From positions 1 through 7,685 of the forward strand of contig CAKPER010000052.1 of assembly GCA_934149245.1 (NCBI GenBank): 7,685 nucleotides of DNA, written 5' to 3'. Position 1 is the first letter of the stretch, and every line of letters begins with the position of its first letter. This stretch comes from an uncultured Bacilli bacterium. GTDB lineage: Bacteria > Bacillota_I > Bacilli_A > RF39 > UBA660. Under the pieces are notes generated by a model. That model had not been told where the DNA came from. It saw nothing but the letters and a program-made list of their open reading frames with translations, and did no database searches. A program made the translations under genes and the position numbers. Positions 1 through 6,414 of the stretch are shown in pieces.

Positions 1-596
1 TTTGTAGATATATTTATTTCTTTCATAAATTTAATTGTATATGAAAGAGTTAATATAAGAATACTTGTTTGAATTATACTGTAGATAAATAAACCTATAT
101 TTGAACTATTAAAAAGTATCATTCCAAGTTTTACACAAGTTCCTAAAAGAAGAGTATGAACAACTGGATGATGATTTGTAATTATTACATTTTTATCAAG
201 TAATACAACATAATATGAATACTTATTATCTATATGAAAATACTGAAGTAACTGAAAACTTGGATCCTTTGACATTATAATTGGATAAAAAGCTATCATA
301 TAAATTAAATAACAAATAAACATAACAATACTTGAAAATATTATTGGATGTTTATCAAATAAGTTTAATATTTTATTACTCTTTTTTTCACTTTTTATTT
401 CATGATTATCTAGATAGTCAAACACTTTATTTAATATAAAATAAAGTACTATAAACAATAATATTGATAAAATTATCATTATTATTAAATTATTTTTTAG
501 ATATTTAAAGCTATTACTTTTTATAAAACTCGTACCTACTACCATAAATATTGTATATATCAACGATAGTATTATTGTTATTGCTTTTTTTCTCAT
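1..596 (-). CDS. DUF6020-like polytopic membrane protein, N-terminal part (runs off window)
   Basis: An open frame begins at ATG 596-594 and continues past base 1, so 198 N-terminal residues are visible. A clear Shine-Dalgarno (AAGGTGA, minus strand, about 602-608) precedes the ATG. Hydrophobic segments lie near residues 6-24, 37-57, 85-108, 145-163 and 168-190. A loop after the third segment carries SKDPSFQLLQYF (109-120) and then TNHHPVVHTLLLG (140-152). The Asp followed by a His-Pro/His-Thr-Leu-Leu loop matches what I recall of DUF6020 proteins, which look like GT-C-type membrane glycosyltransferases; the family call is from memory. It starts 14 bp after the DUF5305 gene, so it is the fifth gene of the surface operon. 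A role in modifying the exported proteins or a surface polymer is inference. The C-terminal half is not in the window. Confidence 0.72.
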   Translation of the reverse strand, partial: MRKKAITIILSLIYTIFMVVGTSFIKSNSFKYLKNNLIIMIILSILLFIVLYFILNKVFDYLDNHEIKSEKKSNKILNLFDKHPIIFSSIVMFICYLIYMIAFYPIIMSKDPSFQLLQYFHIDNKYSYYVVLLDKNVIITNHHPVVHTLLLGTCVKLGMILFNSSNIGLFIYSIIQTSILILTLSYTIKFMKEINIST

Positions 597-610
597 ATTA
601 TTCACCTTAA

Positions 611-1672
611 CTAACAATCTTCACAATTTAATATATATCTATATGCATACTTATTATGTATTATAATAAACCAAGATTCTTTTTGTTTTTTTACTTCATA
701 TAACAATATTGGTGATTTTAATTCTTCTTCTGTATCTACTAAATCATCAAAATTTTTAATTTCTAATATTTCTAAATTTTCCAAATTAGGTTTTGTTGAA
801 ACTTCAACAATAATATCACTATAATTTTTAAGTATTTTATTATAATTTTTTGTATAATATGTTTTTTTGTTAATTATAAGTCTATCTTTATTAGAAATTG
901 ATATTACAAGTACAATTATTAATAATATAGAATTTATATAAACCCTATTCATATTTTTAGGTACAAGCTCCTCATCATATAAATTTTTAGACTCTTCTTT
1001 TATTTCTTTAGTTGTTATATTCATTGTTGTTTTTGATAAAGGAATACTTAATTCAATAGTTTCTACCCCTCTTACTTTTTTCTCAGTATCTCTTATAGTT
1101 GCTGTATATTTAACATTAAATTTTACTAATAGTTTTGCATCTATCGCAAGTTTAAATTGATTTTTGAAATTATTTGCTTCATTATTATATTTAGAATAAT
1201 CTAATTTTAAATTCTTATTAACATCAAAAAATATTGAGTCATACTTCTTACCTTTTTGATTTTCTAAAATCACATATTTTTTATTCCATATTTCTGATTT
1301 AGAATCAGTATTACTTTCATATTCTCCTATTATTTCACCACTAATATTATATTCATATTCTATATCAGTTAATTTTGAACCTGAATATAAATAGTTAAAA
1401 TTAATATCTATATAATCTATTAATTCAGTTGTATATTGCTTACCTTTAGGTAGAAATTTTTCTTCAAAGAAATTATTTTCTTTTAAATATACTTTATAAT
1501 CTGTAGAACCATAGTTTTTATATGAGTAATATAAATTTTTCTTTTGTTTAGGACATAATCCCTCTACAATATTATATAAAAATATAGACGCTAAAAAGAA
1601 TAGAACACATACAACTACAATTCTAACCCATCTTTTCAAAACAAGTTTTTTCTTTCTATTCTTTGTTTGCAT
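611..1672 (-). CDS. DUF5305 family membrane protein, partner of the signal peptidase
   Basis: 353 residues. A basic N-terminus is followed by a membrane segment (about 16-36), an extracytoplasmic domain (about 37-243), a second membrane segment (about 244-260) and a C-terminal cytoplasmic domain. The segment YKVYLKENNFF (59-69), followed by a D-Y-I-D-I-N-F-N-Y-L-Y strand and an IEYEYNISGEI strand, fits DUF5305, as does the C-terminal WFIIIHNKYAYRYIL. I recall this family being encoded beside archaeal-type signal peptidase I genes in archaea and Bacillota, and the neighbour here fits that. No catalytic residues are evident. The start has an AGAGGG-type ribosome site overlapping the end of the peptidase gene 10 bp upstream, and the stop is 14 bp before the next gene, so translation is probably coupled. 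It may be an accessory or assembly factor for SipW-type secretion; its molecular role is unknown. Confidence 0.75.
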   Translation of the reverse strand: MQTKNRKKKLVLKRWVRIVVVCVLFFLASIFLYNIVEGLCPKQKKNLYYSYKNYGSTDYKVYLKENNFFEEKFLPKGKQYTTELIDYIDINFNYLYSGSKLTDIEYEYNISGEIIGEYESNTDSKSEIWNKKYVILENQKGKKYDSIFFDVNKNLKLDYSKYNNEANNFKNQFKLAIDAKLLVKFNVKYTATIRDTEKKVRGVETIELSIPLSKTTMNITTKEIKEESKNLYDEELVPKNMNRVYINSILLIIVLVISISNKDRLIINKKTYYTKNYNKILKNYSDIIVEVSTKPNLENLEILEIKNFDDLVDTEEELKSPILLYEVKKQKESWFIIIHNKYAYRYILNCEDC

Positions 1673-1682
1673 ATTACCCTCT

Positions 1683-2840
1683 CTACTTTATTTCTACTTT
1701 TGGCTTTTGTTTCTTAAAAATATCATTTAACCAAACAGATGGATATCCAATATATTTGATATGAAATTTATACATGCCAACTACTTGGTCTTCTTTTACC
1801 CATTTTAAATCAGGAGAAATATTAGCATCACCTTTTGTTTTAAAATATAATTCTTCTTTTTCTTCTTTTATATTTATTATTCTATGCGCAACAAGTTGTT
1901 TATCTATACTATATATGATAATATCATATTTCTTTAGTTTATTCAAATTTGTTTTGTTTACTTTACGTAAAATAACAACATCTCCTCTATTAAAAACGGG
2001 ATCCATACTGTTAGATACTATCGCAATAGGTTCATATTTAAATAATCCAAGCATAAATGCACCAAAGGTAATTAATATAATAAATATAGGAACATAAATT
2101 ATAGGGTTTTGTTTTTTTAAATCACGTCTACTTATTCTTCTATTCTTTTTTTGATAATCATATTTGTAAAGTAAAAATATAATTGCTGGAAATAATACAC
2201 CAATTATTCCACTTGCAAACCAATCTATATCTGGAAAAACTGGTGAAAATATAGTTATGGCATTTAATATAATTCTATAAGGCAATGATAACTTATATGA
2301 ACCTTTTAAACATAAATAAGTACATAACATTTCAGTCGCAAATAAAGGTATAACTGTTTGAGATACATATTTAAAAGTATCTTCACTAATACTTATATTT
2401 TTAATGAATGTATTTAAATTAAGTTCAATAATAAATATTAATAATGTGAATGTAATAATTATGAATTTACTATTTGAATTAGTACATACTGTAAAACTTC
2501 TAATATATTCTAAAGCTATTACAGGAACAATTATTCTCCATATATTTTTTAATAATGTTATTATTTTATGCGAATAAGGACTTTTAGTAAAACCAAACAA
2601 TAATCCTAAAAAGAAATAAACAATTACATATAAAAGCATTATTATAATCATTTTCTTTATATATTCTTTATTTTTTGGAAATCTACCATGATTATCACCT
2701 TCTGTAAAATGAATATAAAGTGATATTATTAGTAAAATCATAGGAGAAATATACCATATTACATTTCCAAGTATTTTTTCTAAGAAAAATGTTAATACGA
2801 AATAAACAACCATTATTATATATATATTTAAATTTTTCAT
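1683..2840 (-). CDS. Signal peptidase I, archaeal/ER (SipW-like) type, with multi-pass N-terminal domain
   Basis: 385 residues from ATG 2840. The C-terminal part (about residue 247 on) is an S26B signal peptidase: a membrane anchor, then VSNSMDP with nucleophile Ser278, then LVAHRI with His319 in place of the Lys of LepB-type enzymes, then TKGDAN with Asp338. This Ser-His-Asp set is the SipW, archaeal and SPC18/21 pattern. The N-terminal 245 residues are highly hydrophobic with about seven or eight membrane segments; Bacillus SipW, at about 190 residues, lacks this. It probably cleaves the two exported proteins encoded just upstream, which carry SipW-class signal regions. An in-frame TTG at 2849 overlaps the previous stop by 4 bp, but AGTGAG (2850-2855) touches it with no spacing while sitting 9 nt from ATG 2840, so 2840 is preferred. 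The DUF5305 gene follows after 10 bp. Confidence 0.9.
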   Translation of the reverse strand: MKNLNIYIIMVVYFVLTFFLEKILGNVIWYISPMILLIISLYIHFTEGDNHGRFPKNKEYIKKMIIIMLLYVIVYFFLGLLFGFTKSPYSHKIITLLKNIWRIIVPVIALEYIRSFTVCTNSNSKFIIITFTLLIFIIELNLNTFIKNISISEDTFKYVSQTVIPLFATEMLCTYLCLKGSYKLSLPYRIILNAITIFSPVFPDIDWFASGIIGVLFPAIIFLLYKYDYQKKNRRISRRDLKKQNPIIYVPIFIILITFGAFMLGLFKYEPIAIVSNSMDPVFNRGDVVILRKVNKTNLNKLKKYDIIIYSIDKQLVAHRIINIKEEKEELYFKTKGDANISPDLKWVKEDQVVGMYKFHIKYIGYPSVWLNDIFKKQKPKVEIK

Positions 2841-2845
2841 TTTAA

Positions 2846-3967
2846 TCAACTCACTTGTATATTAGTTATGGATGGAGATAGGTAGTCATTTATATCATAA
2901 CCTGCTGGTAATGTTACTTGTCCATATATAATTATATTACCATTCGCATCAACAGACGAATTATAACTAAAATCACCATCATTTACTGTTACATTTCCAG
3001 TCCATATAGTATATTTTGAACCTGATGGAAACCTTATAAAAAATGAACAACTATTTATTTTACTATCTGTATTATTTGTTATTGTTACATTAAAGTTCAT
3101 TGATTGTCCGGTACTTATATCTCCCCAATATCCTGTTTGAGCAAATTTTAATTCTATACCATCAGGAGTAACAGGTGTTTCATCTTTTTTCTTAACTGTT
3201 ATTGTACTACTGGCAGATATATTACCAGAACTAACTGTTATAGTAGTAGTTCCTTCTGATAAAGCTATTACTTCTCCATTTTGTGATACAGTTGCGACTG
3301 ACTCATTACTAGATGTATAAGTTAAAGTTGCATCTGCATTACTTGGAGTTTTTATTGTATTAAGAGTTACAGTTTCTCCTACAACCATTTCATATGAACT
3401 TGGTGATAATTCAAGATTAGTTAATTCAATAGATGGATCTACGGGATCTGGATTTACAGCACCCTTACCATAGATTTTACAGTCATTAAAAGTTATATAT
3501 GTAGGATCAAAATCATCTTCTACAGTTATCACTATAAAATCTAATGATAATTCTTTACCACTGTCTATTATTGAATTCCAAGAATATGGTGTTAATGTTA
3601 AAGTGCCATCATCAGATTTTGTTACATTAGCATTTACCTGTATTTGTATATCTCTTGGTCCTTTTATTTTTATTGTCCAAGAAGGAATACTTTCTGAACC
3701 ATCATTTTTTATTGTTATGATAGCATGATAATGTTTATTATTATCTTGACCATTCCAAAATGTATTAAGTTTATATGTTCCAGTAATCTTATCTTTACAA
3801 TTTGCTGCTTCTTCAATTGTAGCTGTACCATTTAATGAAATTAATGTTGAGGATACCCCATATCCAATAGATAAAAGCAACACAAAAATAACACAAATAA
3901 TAACAATAATTTTAGTTTTATTTTTTGATATTTTGTTTTTTAATCTTCTTTTTTTAATTTTATTCAT
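2846..3967 (-). CDS. Secreted CBM2-like / BIG2 / CBM2-like surface protein with SipW-class signal
   Basis: 373 residues. A very basic N-terminus precedes a hydrophobic segment (about 19-40) and TLISLNGTATIEE, nearly the same junction as in the upstream small protein, indicating a SipW-processed signal. Residues about 58-165 look like a family 2 carbohydrate-binding module: ITIKNDGSESIPSWTIKI strand pattern, W71, W97, W130, and C57/C163 at the two ends where CBM2 domains often have a disulfide. A PDPVDP linker leads to a BIG2 Ig-like domain (about 181-259; LELSPSSYEMVVGETVTL, then YTSSNESVATVSQNGEV). A second, more divergent CBM2-like module ends the protein (about 270-373). There is no LPXTG motif or other wall anchor. 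The start has GAGG at 3973-3976, 5 nt from the ATG. Likely an adhesin or matrix component that may bind polysaccharide; ligand specificity cannot be told from sequence. Confidence 0.82.
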   Translation of the reverse strand: MNKIKKRRLKNKISKNKTKIIVIICVIFVLLLSIGYGVSSTLISLNGTATIEEAANCKDKITGTYKLNTFWNGQDNNKHYHAIITIKNDGSESIPSWTIKIKGPRDIQIQVNANVTKSDDGTLTLTPYSWNSIIDSGKELSLDFIVITVEDDFDPTYITFNDCKIYGKGAVNPDPVDPSIELTNLELSPSSYEMVVGETVTLNTIKTPSNADATLTYTSSNESVATVSQNGEVIALSEGTTTITVSSGNISASSTITVKKKDETPVTPDGIELKFAQTGYWGDISTGQSMNFNVTITNNTDSKINSCSFFIRFPSGSKYTIWTGNVTVNDGDFSYNSSVDANGNIIIYGQVTLPAGYDINDYLSPSITNIQVS

Positions 3968-3990
3968 AGAAACCTCGTAATAAAATAAAA

Positions 3991-4006
3991 GAGTGAATAT
4001 TCACTC
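3991..4006 (-). terminator. Intercistronic palindromic hairpin, candidate leaky terminator or mRNA-stability stem
   Basis: GAGTGAATATTCACTC is a perfect 16-bp palindrome that can fold as a 6-bp stem with an ATAT loop. On the minus strand it is followed by TTTTATTTTATT. It lies 8 nt past the stop of the TasA/CalY-like gene and 23 nt before the next start. The stem is short and has no G/C-rich core, so partial rather than full termination is the likely effect. This could give more transcript of the small first gene than of the rest. A protein-binding operator is the alternative. Confidence 0.5.
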
Positions 4007-4014
4007 ATTTTTTA

Positions 4015-4518
4015 CTATTTTGCTTGAACATATTCAAGAACACCAGTAAATGTTTTAGTTTTTACTTCTGGTACTGTAGTAACTGATTCATCATATTTTG
4101 CTTCAATTACAACTGTAGTACTATCTCCTGCAGCTAAAGTATCATTAGCACTTGGTTGAGATTTAACAGTATAAACAATTGCATCTGATCCATCAGCTTG
4201 TGGAGTTAATGTAATTGTATCTAATTTAGCATCAATTGATCCTTTGTTTTGTACTGTTATTGTATAAGTTGCAGTATCTCCTGGAGCCATTAAACTTGCA
4301 TCAAATGTTGCAGTTGTTGCAGTAAAAGATGCTGGTGTTTTATCACTTGCAGTTCCAGTAAATGCTGGTGTTATACCTGTAATTTCTACATCCCATTCAC
4401 CTGCGATTGTAGCAGTACCATTAATATTTAATGTAGTAGCAAATGCTGCATAACCTACTGCCATCATTGCGATTACAAATACTAATGCACCAATTAAAAT
4501 ATTTTTCTTATCTTTCAT
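4015..4518 (-). CDS. TasA/CalY (camelysin)-like secreted matrix protein
   Basis: 167 residues. A short basic N-terminus (MKDKKN) and a hydrophobic core (about 8-27) run into VGYAAFATTLNINGTATI, the SipW-cognate type of signal region. The mature part is Cys-free, rich in Thr, Ala and Asp, and beta-strand in character. LMAPGDTATYTITVQNKGS (77-95) matches the PGD...N-x-G strand pairing seen in TasA and camelysin proteins. By family analogy it is exported, cleaved by the S26B peptidase encoded two genes downstream, and could polymerise into fibres on the cell surface. The start is set by AGGAGG (4523-4528) before ATG 4518; an upstream in-frame ATG at 4533 has no ribosome site and sits at the predicted transcription start. 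First gene of the operon, with the strongest promoter and ribosome site, consistent with high expression. Fibre formation is inference; no metalloprotease motif is visible. Confidence 0.82.
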   Translation of the reverse strand: MKDKKNILIGALVFVIAMMAVGYAAFATTLNINGTATIAGEWDVEITGITPAFTGTASDKTPASFTATTATFDASLMAPGDTATYTITVQNKGSIDAKLDTITLTPQADGSDAIVYTVKSQPSANDTLAAGDSTTVVIEAKYDESVTTVPEVKTKTFTGVLEYVQAK

Positions 4519-4540
4519 ATATCCTCCTATCATTAATCAG

Positions 4541-4569
4541 ATTATACTATAAGTTAAATTTTTTGTCAG
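4541..4569 (-). promoter_or_regulatory. Sigma-A-type promoter of the surface-protein operon
   Basis: On the minus strand, CTGACA (4564-4569) is separated by 17 bp from a perfect TATAAT (4541-4546). This predicts transcription starting near 4534, about 16 nt before ATG 4518, with AGGAGG inside this short leader. No other good promoter is seen in the tight junctions downstream, so it probably drives all five genes. Confidence 0.75.
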
Positions 4570-4636
4570 CTATTTTAAGAAAAATTATTCATATGTTTAC
4601 AGTTTTTATTATTATATATCAATAATTAATTTTATA

Positions 4637-4694
4637 TTCTATTAAATTTTAAAGGGTGTCAACTATTAAATCTGTTCACACCCCTTAGTTTTTA
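4637..4694. repeat. Hairpin repeat copy A, possible bidirectional terminator
   Basis: The core GGGTGT (4654-4659) pairs with ACACCC (4678-4683). The stem continues past a C/C mismatch (4660/4677) to AAC/GTT (4661-4663 and 4674-4676), with a loop of about 10 nt. Outside it AA pairs with TT past one bulged C. T-rich tracts flank it on both strands. A second copy at 7314-7373 shares the TTCTATT left edge, the ATTTTAAA tract, both stem arms and the mismatch position. It sits between divergent promoters, about 90 bp downstream of the minus-strand coding remnant, where it could once have ended that gene's transcript. Confidence 0.6.
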
Positions 4695-4774
4695 TAACTC
4701 ATTAAATATAATTTTTATATTGTTTTCCACAGCATTATTTAAATACTATTTCTATAATTTAAATTCATACTTTT

Positions 4775-4933
4775 TTACATCTTTTTTTCTTTTTTTACAA
4801 TCTTATTATCTTCTAATTTTAATCCAAGTACGTCAAGAGCATTTTCATTTTTTGAAGCACGTATAACATCAATTGGTATTCTATACACATGATTTACATT
4901 CTTTTGTTGTTTAAAAAGATAAATGAAACTTTT
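4775..4933 (-). pseudogene. C-terminal coding remnant, family not recognised
   Basis: A minus-strand frame of 52 codons reads like real protein, with NHVYRIPIDVIRAS followed by NENALDVLGLKLEDNKIV and a Lys-rich end (KKEKKM) before TAA at 4775-4777. The frame is closed upstream by TAA at 4934-4936, has no ATG, and its only candidate start (a GTG at 4886-4888) lacks a ribosome site. It therefore looks like the 3' end of a decayed or truncated gene. I do not recognise the family. Hairpin repeat A lies downstream in the position of a terminator. An unannotated small gene with an unusual start is the alternative. Confidence 0.4.
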
Positions 4934-4941
4934 TTAAACAA
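4907..4941. repeat. 11-bp perfect inverted repeat upstream of the transglutaminase-like gene
   Basis: TTGTTTAAAAA (4907-4917) and TTTTTAAACAA (4931-4941) are exact inverse copies separated by 13 bp. The element ends 14 bp before the -35 box of the plus-strand promoter, a position suited to an activator or repressor site. It also overlaps the broken upstream end of the minus-strand remnant, so it may mark a rearrangement point. No U-tract follows on the plus strand, so it is not a terminator in that direction. Confidence 0.5.
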
Positions 4942-4955
4942 AGTTCAAATTAATA

Positions 4956-4984
4956 TTTACATTATTGTTTTTTTATGTTAGAAT
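4956..4984 (+). promoter_or_regulatory. Sigma-A-type promoter of the transglutaminase-like gene
   Basis: TTTACA (4956-4961) and TAGAAT (4979-4984) are separated by 17 bp. The predicted transcript starts near 4991, and its leader contains TGAGGT (4999-5004), 6 to 7 nt from ATG 5010. Confidence 0.65.
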
Positions 4985-5009
4985 ATGAACTCGTTTAATG
5001 AGGTATGCT

Positions 5010-6134
5010 ATGAAAGAAAAAGAAGAAATTCATGATGATGAAAATATTATAATGAAAAAGATTCGTTCTTATTATAATGAAAAATATAAGAATTTATCTA
5101 TAGAAGAAAAAAAAGACATTTTTTGTCGCATGATTATAGAAGGTAATGTCAAACAACAATTTGATAATAATGAATTTTATAAAGTATTAACACCTGAAGA
5201 ACAAAAAAATGCCGAAAGTATTGGATATTGGGATTATATTACTTTTTTACAAAAATCATTTGGTTATACTAAAATGTTAGAATTGTTAAAAATTGAGTTA
5301 TTAACTGAGATAATAAAAGATAAGGATAGTTTTAATAAAGAACATGCTAAAGAAATGAAATTATATAGAGATATATTAGAATCATATAAGAATATTGCTG
5401 AAGAATTAAAACTATCTACAGCATTAGAGTTTTCTTATTATTATACTTATCTTTTATGGAATGGATATTTTTCTGTAACAAAAGAGCACAAATACGGTAA
5501 GAATAATAGATTGAAGGATTTAAGCTTTTTAGCTATTAATGTACTAAATGGTGGTGGTGTTTGTTTAGAATATTCTGCTTTACTTAATGATTTTTTAAAA
5601 GTGTGTAATAAAGAGTCGGTATTGATGAGTTGTTTTACGTCAGCTAGAAAAGGTGAAGTGGCATTTGAATATAGCCCTAATATAGTAAGAAATATTGATA
5701 AGAATACCCAAAAATCAACCAAAGGGTCAGAATTTCTAGTAAATATTTTTGGGATAAAAAAAAGATTGGGAAATCATGCTGTTACAGTAATAAATGAAAA
5801 TGGTCAGCAATTTGTGTTTGATGCAACTAATTTAGCAGTTCTAAATATAGAAGATAAATTAAGGGCTTCTATGATAAATGGTAAAGGATATTTTGACTTA
5901 AAAATTTATACTTTGGATTTACTTAATCTAACAAATTATACTGGTGAATTATTTTATTTGTTAAAAAGGAAAATGGCACATTCATCTTTAGAAAAAAATA
6001 ATATTATATCTGGCTATGAAAAAACTTTAAAAACAGTGGAAAAAAATAGAATTTTATTGGATGAAGGGTATGACAGTATCCATTCTTCTATTGAACAGAT
6101 TAGTTCACATGTACTATCAAAGAAGAGAGAATAA
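5010..6134 (+). CDS. Transglutaminase-like superfamily protein, cytosolic, function unknown
   Basis: 374 residues. The central segment GGGVCLEYSALLNDFLKVC places a Cys (C185) at a helix start, as in transglutaminase-like/papain-fold enzymes. GNHAVTVINENGQQFVFDATN then supplies His256 and Asp271 at the usual spacing of the Cys-His-Asp triad. The first 130 residues are Lys/Glu-rich and helical, and the tail (about 330-374) is also charged and helical. No signal peptide or membrane segment is seen, so it should act in the cytoplasm as a peptidase, amidase, crosslinking enzyme or an inactive relative. ATG 5010 is chosen over ATG 4998 because TGAGGT precedes 5010 at correct spacing while 4998 has no ribosome site and lies about 7 nt from the predicted transcript start. 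Monocistronic with its own promoter, divergent from the surface operon; a link to it is unproven. I do not recognise a named family. Confidence 0.75.
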   Translation: MKEKEEIHDDENIIMKKIRSYYNEKYKNLSIEEKKDIFCRMIIEGNVKQQFDNNEFYKVLTPEEQKNAESIGYWDYITFLQKSFGYTKMLELLKIELLTEIIKDKDSFNKEHAKEMKLYRDILESYKNIAEELKLSTALEFSYYYTYLLWNGYFSVTKEHKYGKNNRLKDLSFLAINVLNGGGVCLEYSALLNDFLKVCNKESVLMSCFTSARKGEVAFEYSPNIVRNIDKNTQKSTKGSEFLVNIFGIKKRLGNHAVTVINENGQQFVFDATNLAVLNIEDKLRASMINGKGYFDLKIYTLDLLNLTNYTGELFYLLKRKMAHSSLEKNNIISGYEKTLKTVEKNRILLDEGYDSIHSSIEQISSHVLSKKRE

Positions 6135-6283
6135 AAGAGAAATTATATAAGAAAAATTATAAAAATATTTGATATAAATAATTTAGAGTAGATGACGTGG
6201 TTATTATATCTGTATTATCCATTACATTTAGTCATTATAGGAATATTAATAATAATATATGGTTAGACAAATTACAATTTTAC

Positions 6284-6309
6284 GAGCAGAAATGCTCTTT
6301 TTATTTTGC
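6284..6309 (+). terminator. Intrinsic terminator (GAGCA-GAAA-TGCTC plus T-tract)
   Basis: GAGCA (6284-6288) and TGCTC (6293-6297) form a perfect 5-bp stem with a GAAA tetraloop, followed by TTTTTATTTTG. It is about 150 bp past the stop of the transglutaminase-like gene and 73 bp inside the solo IS end. It may be that gene's terminator, or the terminator that once ended the lost transposase gene. Confidence 0.65.
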
Positions 6310-6369
6310 TAATTACTTTATCACTCACCTCATATTTGATATACATATAAAAATAGAGCATACTTATAT

Positions 6370-6398
6370 AAACTGTCCAATTTTTGGGGTTCAGTTCA
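6370..6398. mobile_element. Solo terminal inverted repeat of an IS3-family-like element (IS remnant)
   Basis: Read on the minus strand from 6398, the sequence TGAACTGAACCCC is followed by AAAAATTGGACAGTTT. This matches the ends I recall for IS3-family (IS150-group) elements of Bacillota: TG terminus, then CCCC, an A-run and TTGGACA. With the TG at 6398 the body should lie at lower coordinates, in 6135-6369. That stretch holds only a terminator and AT-rich sequence; no transposase frame or matching left end was found. The plus-strand frame across it (6197-6418) reads NCPIFGVQF, an artefact of the repeat, not a gene. It ends 16 bp from the stop of the KilA-N gene and could help terminate that transcript. 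Confidence 0.6.
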
Positions 6399-6414
6399 AC
6401 CTGCTTATACTTTT

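Noticed and set aside
1774..2097. Plus-strand open frame of 107 codons
   Set aside because: It lies antisense within the catalytic domain of the signal peptidase, which has clear conserved motifs; no ribosome site or family resemblance.
4519..4533. Longer start for the TasA/CalY-like protein (MIGGY...)
   Set aside because: Those codons contain the AGGAGG ribosome site itself, and the first ATG sits at the predicted transcription start.
4443..4625. Plus-strand open frame of 60 codons
   Set aside because: It overlaps the promoter and signal-peptide region of the TasA/CalY-like gene on the other strand and has no translation signals.
5447..5722. Minus-strand open frame of 91 codons
   Set aside because: Antisense shadow of the transglutaminase-like core, which carries the triad residues on the plus strand.
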